This document shows, piece after piece, positions 1 to 6,439 of a DNA stretch of 7,089 nt (position 1 is its first letter; each line of letters starts with the position of its first letter). The stretch comes from Alphaproteobacteria bacterium UBA2954. Its GTDB lineage: Bacteria; Pseudomonadota; Alphaproteobacteria; Puniceispirillales; Puniceispirillaceae. The stretch lies in contig DEBO01000123.1 of NCBI GenBank assembly GCA_002348585.1, positions 2,723-9,811 on the forward strand, given 5' to 3'. Made by a program: the position numbers and the translations under genes. The notes below the pieces were generated by a model. It ran no database searches and was not told the origin of the DNA. It worked only from the letters and a program-made list of their open reading frames with translations.

Positions 1-1484
1 CGGAAGGCCCGCGTTTTAAATTTGGTAACATTTCCATTGAGTCTGAGATTGAAAATCTTAACCTTCAGGAACTACTCGACGTTGTATCTGCTGAACGAAA
101 TGAATGGTATGATTCACGAGTGATTGAAGAAGGCCTGCTTAATATCACAAACGAGCTTGGCAATATTGGATATGCTTTCGTGAATGTAGTTCCTGAAGCA
201 ACAACATCTGAGGATAAAAAGTATGTAAATGTCCTGATCCGCATTGGCACAGCTCGAAAAAACTTTATTGAACGCATAGATTTTGTCAATAATACGCGGA
301 CGCTGGATAGTGTAATCCGACGTGAAATGGAAATCATTGAGGGCGACCCGTTTAATAGGCTAAAAATTGAAAGATCGCTTCGCAACATAAGAGGTTTAGG
401 TTATTTTAGAAATGTTGACGTTGAGACCCTGCCTGGAAGCGCAGCCGATTCGGGCATTATGCGTATAAAAGTTGAGGAGCAGCCTACTGGTGATTTTTCA
501 GTGGGTGTGGGCTATTCAAGTATTGAAAAAGGAACAGTCACGCTTGGGTTGAATGAGAAAAATTTTCTTGGCTCAGGCCGATCTGTGAAACTTTCAGCCT
601 CCGTCTCAGATACTGCTGCAGATTATCGAATAGGTCTTACTGAGCCGTATTTTCTTAATCGAAATTTGAGTGGAAGTTTTGAGGTGTTTAACGAAGACGT
701 TCAAGCAGACACAGTGGATATAGAGAGAACAGGGTTATCAACATCAGTGTATTTTGGCGCGGCTGATGATTATTATCATCGCGTTGGCTATGATCTAGCA
801 AAAAACTCAACCACACAGAAAAGTTCCGAAGCGACATCTCTTACTGGAGAGGAAAATAAGTCACTAACTTCATCATCAGTTCGCTACACCCTGGGCAGGA
901 GAACCCTTGACAACAGATATGACCCTACTGAGGGCAGTTTGTTTGAGATTACAGAGGAGTATTCGGGGCTGGGCGGCGATGTTAATTTCCTAAAAACCCG
1001 GTTTCGCTCTGCATATTATAAACCTTTCGCGTTTCGTAAATATGTTCTTGGGCTCAGAGGTGAGATAGGCTATGTGGACGGCCTCGGTGATAAAATTTCA
1101 CAGAGTGCACGTTTTAACCTTGGAGGTCGGCGGTTACGTGGCTTTGATGCCGGGGGTGTTGGTCCACGTGATATCGGATCTGGCTCTGCAGTAGGGGGCA
1201 ATAAGATTTATTCAGGTTCAGTTGAAATTCTTTCTAGTCTGGGTCTCAGCGATGATCTGGGAATGCGCTGGACAGTTTTCTCTGATTTCGGCTCTGTTTG
1301 GGATACCGATTACCCAGATGGTGTGACTAAGCCAAATGATAACTCTATGCGTCAGACGCTGGGTGTGGGTTTGCTATGGGACACTGCTATAGGCCCACTC
1401 ACCTTCTTTTGGGCTGATCCACTCAGTCAAGAAAGTCATGACAAAACGAGACGATTCCAGTTTAATATTGGCACACGTTTTTAA
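1..1484 (+). CDS. bamA: Outer membrane protein assembly factor BamA (3' part)
   Basis: BamA is the Omp85-family core of the BAM complex, which inserts beta-barrel proteins into the outer membrane. The frame is open from the window edge (first full codon at base 3), so the gene is 5'-truncated; about 493 residues remain, and roughly the first third (signal peptide and early POTRA domains) lies outside. Fragment residues 1-85 read as the end of the POTRA array, starting with EGPRFKFG. Residues about 90-163 are the last POTRA (IDFVNNTRT, EGDPFNRLKIERS, then VEEQPTGDFS). The 16-strand barrel follows, with NFLGSGR and TEPYF early on. The loop-6 signature LRGF, equivalent to VRGF, is at bases 1134-1145. 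One extracellular loop around bases 805-870 is rich in Ser, Thr and Lys. The protein ends in a barrel strand with a C-terminal Phe (FNIGTRF), the usual BAM-recognised end. The GTG at 120 is internal, not a start. skp follows 14 bases later, so the two are probably co-transcribed. Confidence 0.96.
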   Translation, partial: EGPRFKFGNISIESEIENLNLQELLDVVSAERNEWYDSRVIEEGLLNITNELGNIGYAFVNVVPEATTSEDKKYVNVLIRIGTARKNFIERIDFVNNTRTLDSVIRREMEIIEGDPFNRLKIERSLRNIRGLGYFRNVDVETLPGSAADSGIMRIKVEEQPTGDFSVGVGYSSIEKGTVTLGLNEKNFLGSGRSVKLSASVSDTAADYRIGLTEPYFLNRNLSGSFEVFNEDVQADTVDIERTGLSTSVYFGAADDYYHRVGYDLAKNSTTQKSSEATSLTGEENKSLTSSSVRYTLGRRTLDNRYDPTEGSLFEITEEYSGLGGDVNFLKTRFRSAYYKPFAFRKYVLGLRGEIGYVDGLGDKISQSARFNLGGRRLRGFDAGGVGPRDIGSGSAVGGNKIYSGSVEILSSLGLSDDLGMRWTVFSDFGSVWDTDYPDGVTKPNDNSMRQTLGVGLLWDTAIGPLTFFWADPLSQESHDKTRRFQFNIGTRF

Positions 1485-1485
1485 A

Positions 1486-1491
1486 GAGGAG
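1486..1491 (+). promoter_or_regulatory. Shine-Dalgarno of skp, supporting a CTG start
   Basis: GAGGAG (core AGGAG at 1487-1491) lies immediately after the bamA stop codon and 7 bases before CTG 1499. It is one of the two best matches to the anti-Shine-Dalgarno sequence in the window. There is no in-frame ATG, GTG or TTG anywhere near it, and no comparable motif before the GTG at 1679. This makes CTG 1499 the most economical start for skp. Confidence 0.75.
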
Positions 1492-1498
1492 CCAGACG

Positions 1499-2107
1499 CT
1501 GAAACAAGTTGCATTAAAACGGGCATTAATTATTTTTTTAACTGCCCTTTTTTCAATAGCTGCACTTGGCACTTTTGCCCAACAGGCTGATGAAAGTGAT
1601 GAAACCAATTTTTCCGTTGAACGTGTTGGTATAATTGATCTAAGTGAAGTACTGCGGCAGTCGCAAGCAACCATAAATGTGCGTGATCTTTTGGACGAAA
1701 AACGTTCAGAATTTCAAGAACAGTTCGCGGCACGTGAAGTTGAGTTATTGTCTCGCGAAAAATCTCTTAAAAGTAAGCGGGATATTTTGTCTAAAGAGGC
1801 ATATGAAGCTGAAGTAAGGTTGTTTCAGGATGAGGTTGCAAAAGTTCAACGCGAAATCCAGCAGAAGCGAAAATCATTGGATAATGCATTTCAGCAAGCG
1901 CAAGATAAGCTGCGGAATCTTGCCATTGAAATAGTTGGTGACATAGCCAAAGAACAAAAGCTTGATCTCGTTGCTAACAGAAGCAATGTGTTAGTGTTCC
2001 GTAATCAGCTCGATTTGACCAATATTGTTTTGGCCCGTCTTAATGAGCGTACCAAGGATGCGCGCTTAGAAGTCAAAGAAGTGACATCACCAACGACAAC
2101 ACAATAA
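1499..2107 (+). CDS. skp: Periplasmic chaperone Skp/OmpH family, probable CTG start
   Basis: Skp (OmpH) is a trimeric periplasmic holdase that keeps unfolded outer-membrane proteins soluble on their way to BamA. From CTG 1499 the product is 202 residues. Residues 1-27 form a clear Sec signal peptide: a basic start (KQVALKR), hydrophobic core (ALIIFLTALFSIAALG) and likely cleavage TFA|QQ. Next comes an acidic linker and the first mature strand (VGIIDLSEVL, about 43-52). Residues about 62-145 are a charged, Gln/Lys/Glu-rich coiled coil. A C-terminal body strand follows (DLVANRSNVLVF, about 156-167), then a polar tail. The frame is open only back to 1466 and has no ATG, GTG or TTG before GTG 1679, which falls at residue 61 inside the mature domain and would remove the signal peptide. 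The strong AGGAG at 1487-1491 fits CTG 1499. The family call rests on this architecture and on the position between bamA and lpxD; the start codon is inferred. Confidence 0.9.
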   Translation: MKQVALKRALIIFLTALFSIAALGTFAQQADESDETNFSVERVGIIDLSEVLRQSQATINVRDLLDEKRSEFQEQFAAREVELLSREKSLKSKRDILSKEAYEAEVRLFQDEVAKVQREIQQKRKSLDNAFQQAQDKLRNLAIEIVGDIAKEQKLDLVANRSNVLVFRNQLDLTNIVLARLNERTKDARLEVKEVTSPTTTQ

Positions 2108-2129
2108 GTTTTCGAGGATAGAAAAAATA

Positions 2130-3170
2130 GTGACCACAATTCCGGAGCATCTAAAATTTGATCGCTCAATAACAGTCGCAGACCTTGTCAGCCAGTTTAA
2201 CCTGCTTTTGCTCGCTGGTCGCTCAGATGAATTACTTACTCATGTCAGCAGTCCACAAGCGGCTGTGGCTGGGAGTTTTATATCTCTTTATCAAGATAAG
2301 GCAGTCGCCGATTTGCCTGTTGGAAAAGCATTTATTTGTCTCACAAACAATATTATTGGCGATAGTCTTAAGCGAAGCCATCCTGAAGCAACTTTGCTAG
2401 TATGTGATAACCCCCGCCGAATGAGTGCGCAAATCTTAACAGAGTTTTTCTGTTCTGATGAAAGCTTGGACAAATTTGTTTCAGAAACAGCGATAATTGA
2501 CCCTTCATCGTTCATACATCCTGATGCTTTGGTTGGTCCCTACGCTGTAGTAGGTCCGGAATGTCATATTGGTCCTGGTGCTGTCATTGGCGCGCATGCG
2601 GTTCTTGAGCGCAAGGTTGTCCTCGCTGAAAATTGCAGAGTTTCTGCAAATTGTTGGCTTGCAAACACGATTTTTGGGGAATCTGTAGAATTAGGACCGA
2701 ATTCAGTTGTTGGAAAGCGCGGATTTGGATTTGATGGGCAGGGACCTGATGCACAACTAATTCCTCACCTAGGGCGAGTTTTGATTGGTAAGGGTTGTGA
2801 TATTGGTTCTGGCGTTTCTATTGACAGAGGCGTTATCAATGACACCTGTATCGGTTCGCATGTGATGATAGATAATCTGGTTCATATAGCCCATAATGTC
2901 TGTATTGGGGACAATACTATTATCCTGGGTCAGGTTGGAATCGCAGGAAGCGTCACGGTTGAGGCAAATTGTGTGATTGGTGGTCAGGCCGGTATTGCTG
3001 ATCACGTTCATTTGTGCGAGGGAGTGATTGTGGCGTCAAAATCTGGTGTCACTAAAAACATATCTAAGCCAGGAACATATGCAGGTTTTCCTGCTGAACC
3101 TGCCCGTGGTTTTTGGGCTCAGCAAGCAGCACTTCGACGTTTGACTAGAAAGGCAAAGAAGGCAAAGTGA
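2130..3170 (+). CDS. lpxD: UDP-3-O-(3-hydroxyacyl)glucosamine N-acyltransferase LpxD
   Basis: LpxD transfers a 3-hydroxyacyl chain from acyl-ACP to the 2-amino group of UDP-3-O-acylglucosamine, the third step of lipid A synthesis, in the cytosol. The product is 346 residues, close to E. coli LpxD (341). Residues 1 to about 118 form the N-terminal uridine-binding domain. From about 120 there are left-handed beta-helix hexapeptide repeats (IDPSSFIHPDALVGPYAVVG and following). The family signature GFGFDGQ...IPHLGRVLIG spans about 198-220, and SIDRG is at 230-234. HIAHN at 252-256 contains His255, the counterpart of catalytic His239 in E. coli. The C-terminus is a basic helix ending KAKKAK, typical of the ACP-contacting end. 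The GTG start is preceded by GAGGA at 2114-2118 with a slightly long 11-base spacer; the residues that follow match the expected LpxD N-terminus. It sits 22 bases after skp. Confidence 0.96.
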   Translation: MTTIPEHLKFDRSITVADLVSQFNLLLLAGRSDELLTHVSSPQAAVAGSFISLYQDKAVADLPVGKAFICLTNNIIGDSLKRSHPEATLLVCDNPRRMSAQILTEFFCSDESLDKFVSETAIIDPSSFIHPDALVGPYAVVGPECHIGPGAVIGAHAVLERKVVLAENCRVSANCWLANTIFGESVELGPNSVVGKRGFGFDGQGPDAQLIPHLGRVLIGKGCDIGSGVSIDRGVINDTCIGSHVMIDNLVHIAHNVCIGDNTIILGQVGIAGSVTVEANCVIGGQAGIADHVHLCEGVIVASKSGVTKNISKPGTYAGFPAEPARGFWAQQAALRRLTRKAKKAK

Positions 3171-3201
3171 AATGCAGTTAAATTAGGGATTATTTGTAAA
3201 A

Positions 3202-3660
3202 ATGAACAATGAAAACGAAGTTTTAGAGTATACTGATATTGAAAAATTGATACCCCATCGAGCTCCATTTCTACTTATCGATAAACTGATAAATGCTGTG
3301 CCTGGTGAATCGGCAACAGGGATAAAAGCTGTCAGTGGAGGCGAGTCCTATTTTGCAGGCCATTTTCCTGGTAATCCTGTCATGCCCGGGGTTCTGATTG
3401 TAGAGGCCATGGCGCAGGTTGCGGCTTGTGTGGCCTCGCTCACGCTGAAAGATGACCAGAAAGACACACTTGTTTTTTTTGCAACCATTGATAAAACAAG
3501 GTTTCGTAAGCCTGTGCGGCCTGGTGACTTGCTAATACTTGATGTGCAAAAGACAGCCTCAAAGGCAAATCTGTGGAAATTTTCCGCTAAGGCAAATGTA
3601 GATTCGAAAATTGTCGCACAGGCAGAATTCTCAGCCATGATTGTTGAGGATGACAGGTAA
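3202..3660 (+). CDS. fabZ: 3-hydroxyacyl-[ACP] dehydratase FabZ
   Basis: FabZ dehydrates 3-hydroxyacyl-ACP to trans-2-enoyl-ACP in type II fatty acid synthesis. The 152-residue product is a single hot-dog fold of normal family length. IEKLIPHRAPFLLIDKL at about 13-29 is the standard N-terminal motif. The active-site helix HFPGNPVMPGVLIVEAMAQ starts at residue 54 and supplies catalytic His54 and Glu68. Later conserved elements include FRKPVRPGD. Because it uses the same 3-hydroxyacyl-ACP pool as LpxA and LpxD, its place between them balances phospholipid against lipid A synthesis, a common arrangement in Proteobacteria. The gene follows lpxD by 31 bases, the longest gap in the operon. The upstream AGGG at 3185-3188 is weak and rather far from the ATG, so translation may partly depend on coupling. 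No convincing promoter is visible in that gap. Confidence 0.97.
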   Translation: MNNENEVLEYTDIEKLIPHRAPFLLIDKLINAVPGESATGIKAVSGGESYFAGHFPGNPVMPGVLIVEAMAQVAACVASLTLKDDQKDTLVFFATIDKTRFRKPVRPGDLLILDVQKTASKANLWKFSAKANVDSKIVAQAEFSAMIVEDDR

Positions 3661-3668
3661 GAAAAGCG

Positions 3669-4460
3669 ATGCAAGAAATGATTCATCAGACAGCCGTCAT
3701 ATCAGCAAAGGCTGTTATCGGACAAAATGTGCGCATAGGGGCATATTGCGTGATTGGCGATAAGGTAAATCTGGGAGATAATGTCACGCTGCATAGCCAT
3801 GTTGTGATAGACGGCAATACTTCTGTTGGCGAGAATTGTGAGGTGTTTCCTTTTGCAGCTCTAGGTCTTGCGCCTCAGCATACGCGATATGATGGTGAAG
3901 ATTCGCAACTCATAATTGGCAAAAATAATGTCATACGCGAATATGTGACCTTCCATCCAGGAACGGCTGTTGGTCATATGAAAACTGTTATCGGTGATGG
4001 TAATCTATTTTATGTGGGCTCGCATATTGCTCATGACTGCACTGTTGGAAATGATGTAATTCTGGCCAATCATGTGAATGTTGGCGGTCATGTGGATATC
4101 GGCGACTATGCCTATTTTGGTGGCAATTCTGCTGTACATCCATTTATTCGTATTGGGAGCCATTCAATTATTGGTGGCGGCACAGCTGTTACTGCTGATG
4201 TAATTCCTTTTGGACTTGCCTCTGGTCCACGCGCAGCTCTGCATGGGCTGAATCTAGTTGGCCTGCGGAGGCGCGGTTTCAGCACTGCGCAGATTTCAGC
4301 TGTGCGGGGGGCCTATAGACAGCTTTTTGTGCAGGATGGCTTGTTTGCTGATAAGCTCAATCAGCTGAAGGTAGAGCAGGGCAATCATGAAATGGTATCT
4401 CTTTTGATCAGATTTATTGAGGAAGGCCAGGATAGGAACCTTTGTCAGCCCCAAAAATAG
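3669..4460 (+). CDS. lpxA: UDP-N-acetylglucosamine O-acyltransferase LpxA
   Basis: LpxA starts lipid A synthesis by moving a 3-hydroxyacyl group from ACP to the 3-OH of UDP-GlcNAc in the cytosol. The 263-residue product matches E. coli LpxA (262) in length. It has an N-terminal left-handed beta-helix of hexapeptide repeats (to about residue 190) and a C-terminal helical domain opening with GLRRRGFS. SHIAHDCTVGN holds His122, the equivalent of catalytic His125; His119, His141 and His157 match E. coli His122, His144 and His160. Gly170 occupies the acyl-ruler position (E. coli Gly173), which suggests a long acyl donor of about C14 rather than C10. Two in-frame ATGs are possible: 3669 (MQEMIHQ) and 3678 (MIHQTAV). 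The second matches the usual family N-terminus, but the first has slightly better upstream spacing (AGG at 3655-3657). The gap from fabZ is 8 bases. Confidence 0.96.
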   Translation: MQEMIHQTAVISAKAVIGQNVRIGAYCVIGDKVNLGDNVTLHSHVVIDGNTSVGENCEVFPFAALGLAPQHTRYDGEDSQLIIGKNNVIREYVTFHPGTAVGHMKTVIGDGNLFYVGSHIAHDCTVGNDVILANHVNVGGHVDIGDYAYFGGNSAVHPFIRIGSHSIIGGGTAVTADVIPFGLASGPRAALHGLNLVGLRRRGFSTAQISAVRGAYRQLFVQDGLFADKLNQLKVEQGNHEMVSLLIRFIEEGQDRNLCQPQK

Positions 4461-4471
4461 AAGATAGACAT

Positions 4472-4476
4472 AGGAG
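4472..4476 (+). promoter_or_regulatory. Shine-Dalgarno of lpxI, supporting an ATA start
   Basis: AGGAG ends 6 bases before ATA 4483, ideal spacing for initiation there. It overlaps the last in-frame stop (TAG at 4471-4473) of the lpxI frame, so the start must lie downstream of it. The only ATG/GTG/TTG codon in frame is TTG 4600, 117 bases further on and inside the conserved domain. Confidence 0.75.
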
Positions 4477-4482
4477 TGGGAA

Positions 4483-5313
4483 ATAGGACGACTTGGCATT
4501 ATTGCGGCCCAAGGCCCCCTGCCGTTACATTTAGCACAGGCTGCGCGCGGCAAAGGTGAGGAGCCTTATATTATACGTTTAAAAGGGCAATGTGACTGCT
4601 TGTTTGAGGGGTTTGAAAGCGTTTGTTTGCCTGTAGGTAAAGTTGGTGCAGTTATTTCCAGCTTAAAGCAAGTGGAATGTGATAAAGTTGCTTTGGTGGG
4701 ACAATTTAAGCGGCCAGCTTTTGCCGATATCAGCTTTGATAAGTCCGCCCTCACCTTGATGGGCAGGCTGATGTTGACAGGTGACGATGCTGCCTTGAGG
4801 GTTGTTGCCGCCTATTTTGATGAACAGAACATCGCAGTTGTCTCAAATGCTGAATATTTGCCCCAGCAAGTATTGCCTCTGTTTTACCGCACTCAAAGGC
4901 AATTTAGCGCAGGTGAGGGTGACGCAGCAAAACATGCCCGGACAGTCCTGGACAGCCTAGGGAAACTTGATATCGGTCAATCTGTCATTGTTCAGCAGAA
5001 GCGTGTCCTGGCAATTGAAGGTGCTGAGGGCACGAATGAGATGATTGCGCGAACTGCTGAACTGATAGACAAATCACAACCTGACACTGTTTTTGTGAAG
5101 ATGGCAAAGTCAGGTCAGGATATTGCCCTTGATATGCCGGTTTTTGGTCTGGAAACTCTTTCATATCTGGAAAAATCTGGCATCAAGACTGTTTGTCTTG
5201 AAGGAGAGAAGATCATGTTGGCGGACCCTTTGGATGTCATCAGTGCTGCTGCAGACAAGGCAGGCGTATCTATTTCTACCTTTGCCAGCCTGTCTGAGAA
5301 AGCAGATGACTAG
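4483..5313 (+). CDS. lpxI: UDP-2,3-diacylglucosamine pyrophosphatase LpxI, probable ATA start
   Basis: LpxI hydrolyses UDP-2,3-diacylglucosamine to lipid X and UMP, the fourth lipid A step; it replaces LpxH in Alphaproteobacteria and is unrelated to it. From ATA 4483 the product is 276 residues, in line with Caulobacter LpxI. The N-terminal domain opens GRLGIIAAQGPLPLHLA, matching the family opening (usually IAGGGxLP), and continues through VALVGQFKRP. The C-terminal (DUF1009) domain has IEGAEGTNEMI at 178-188, KMAKSGQD near 206-213 and LDMPVFG. Asp217 in that last motif corresponds to the Caulobacter catalytic residue Asp225, from memory. The frame is open only from 4474 and lacks ATG, GTG or TTG before TTG 4600, which would remove 39 residues of the conserved N-terminus. 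AGGAG at 4472-4476 fits ATA 4483. It begins 22 bases after lpxA and overlaps lpxB by 8. The function is secure; the start codon is inferred. Confidence 0.92.
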   Translation: MGRLGIIAAQGPLPLHLAQAARGKGEEPYIIRLKGQCDCLFEGFESVCLPVGKVGAVISSLKQVECDKVALVGQFKRPAFADISFDKSALTLMGRLMLTGDDAALRVVAAYFDEQNIAVVSNAEYLPQQVLPLFYRTQRQFSAGEGDAAKHARTVLDSLGKLDIGQSVIVQQKRVLAIEGAEGTNEMIARTAELIDKSQPDTVFVKMAKSGQDIALDMPVFGLETLSYLEKSGIKTVCLEGEKIMLADPLDVISAAADKAGVSISTFASLSEKADD

Positions 5314-6439
5314 CAAGCTGTTTATTCTGGCTGGAGAAGCATCTGGTGATGTGCTTGCAGCCCAGCTAATGCATGCTGTAGGAAAGGTAAAAGGCTCAGT
5401 TGCCTGGTCAGGCATGGGCGGGCCACATATGAAAGAAGCCGGCTTGACCTCTTCTGAGGAAATGGGCCAGCTGTCTATCATTGGTATTGGTGATGCATTG
5501 GCAGCACTACCGCGACTGTACCGACTTGCTGACAGGTTGATTGATCAGATCTTGGATACTCGGCCAGATATTGTGTTTACAGTCGATTCGAAAGCCTTTT
5601 CAGTGCGTTTTGCCAAACGTTTGCGTAAACGGCTTTCAGGTGAAGCCTGGCAACCCCAGCTTATCCACATGGTAGCCCCAACCATCTGGGCCTGGGGCGA
5701 ATGGCGCAAAAAAGTTTTTGAGCAGACATTTGATGGTCTATTATGCTTGTTTCCGTTTGAGCCAGAATTATTTGATCAAACTCAGTTGCAGGTAAAGTTT
5801 ATAGGTCATCCGCAAACAGATTTACCGCTGCAAACAACCCCTATTGATTCTTGTAGTTATGATTTTACGTTGATGCCCGGAAGCCGCCACACTGAAGTAA
5901 AATATCATCTGCCTTTGATGTTAACAGTTTTGAAAAAACTACAGCATAAGCACGGCTGTCTGTCCGCCATATTGCCTGCTATTCCACATCTTTACGGCAT
6001 GATTACTGAACAGGTCATTGCAACTGGGTTAGACCGAATGATAGCTGTGGAGAAAATCCCTGCAAGACAAGCCCTGAACCAGTCAAAAGCGTTCATTTCT
6101 GCATCTGGCACAGCTACGCTTGAAGCCGCACTGAGCGGCGTCCCGGGCATTGTGATATATCATTTAACACCATTAAACCGGCTTTTTGCGAAACTATTTT
6201 ACAAACGTACAACTCCCGTATTGCCCGATCTTATATTGAACAGTCAGCATTACCCGTTTTTGCTGCCACCAAAACTGAATTCAGAAACGCTTTATTATGA
6301 GGCTACACAACTGATGAACGAGCTTGAGCGGCGGCATGCCGATATGGAGGCGCAGGCTAAACATCTCCACAATAAGCTTAAAGCAGGTAAAGGCCAGTTT
6401 TCTGAAAATCTGGCTACATGCTTAAAATCTATGCTCTAA
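5306..6439 (+). CDS. lpxB: Lipid-A-disaccharide synthase LpxB
   Basis: LpxB is a GT19 glycosyltransferase at the inner membrane that joins UDP-diacylglucosamine and lipid X into the lipid A disaccharide. It uses LpxI's substrate and product. From ATG 5306 it has 377 residues (E. coli 382). The frame runs open further upstream, but that part only shadows lpx[16 protein letters not shown] is the standard LpxB N-terminus. Visible motifs are GEASGD (10-15), TVDSKAF with Asp94 (E. coli catalytic Asp98), [26 protein letters not shown] with Arg194 (E. coli Arg201), and SGTATLE (267-273). Oddities lie in the C-terminal part: the usual LPNL reads LPDL (Asp308, where E. coli has Asn316), and the following PELLQ-like segment reads PFLLP. 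The start overlaps the lpxI stop by 8 bases, suggesting translational coupling. Its stop overlaps the convergent gltA stop. Confidence 0.95.
   Translation: MTSKLFILAGEASGDVLAAQLMHAVGKVKGSVAWSGMGGPHMKEAGLTSSEEMGQLSIIGIGDALAALPRLYRLADRLIDQILDTRPDIVFTVDSKAFSVRFAKRLRKRLSGEAWQPQLIHMVAPTIWAWGEWRKKVFEQTFDGLLCLFPFEPELFDQTQLQVKFIGHPQTDLPLQTTPIDSCSYDFTLMPGSRHTEVKYHLPLMLTVLKKLQHKHGCLSAILPAIPHLYGMITEQVIATGLDRMIAVEKIPARQALNQSKAFISASGTATLEAALSGVPGIVIYHLTPLNRLFAKLFYKRTTPVLPDLILNSQHYPFLLPPKLNSETLYYEATQLMNELERRHADMEAQAKHLHNKLKAGKGQFSENLATCLKSML

Noticed and set aside
1590..1634. Small ATG reading frame inside the skp leader region
   Set aside because: It stops after about 14 codons, is out of frame with skp and has no ribosome-binding site.
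1679..2107. GTG 1679 as the start of skp
   Set aside because: It lies inside the mature domain, has no Shine-Dalgarno sequence, and would remove the signal peptide and first strand that are plainly encoded upstream.
2769..3011. Minus-strand reading frames opposite lpxD, fabZ, lpxI and other genes
   Set aside because: They resemble no known family and lie wholly opposite well-conserved genes, so they are best explained as antisense shadows.
3171..3201. Promoter or terminator between lpxD and fabZ
   Set aside because: The 31-base A+T-rich gap has no convincing -35/-10 pair and no stem-loop followed by T residues; internal operon spacing is the simpler reading.
4476..4560. GTG 4476 as a start near lpxI
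   Set aside because: It overlaps the AGGAG motif, is in a different frame from lpxI and reaches a stop after about 28 codons with no LpxI similarity.
5123..5305. N-terminal extension of LpxB of about 61 residues
   Set aside because: It is the out-of-frame shadow of the lpxI 3' end. Family alignment puts the LpxB start at ATG 5306.
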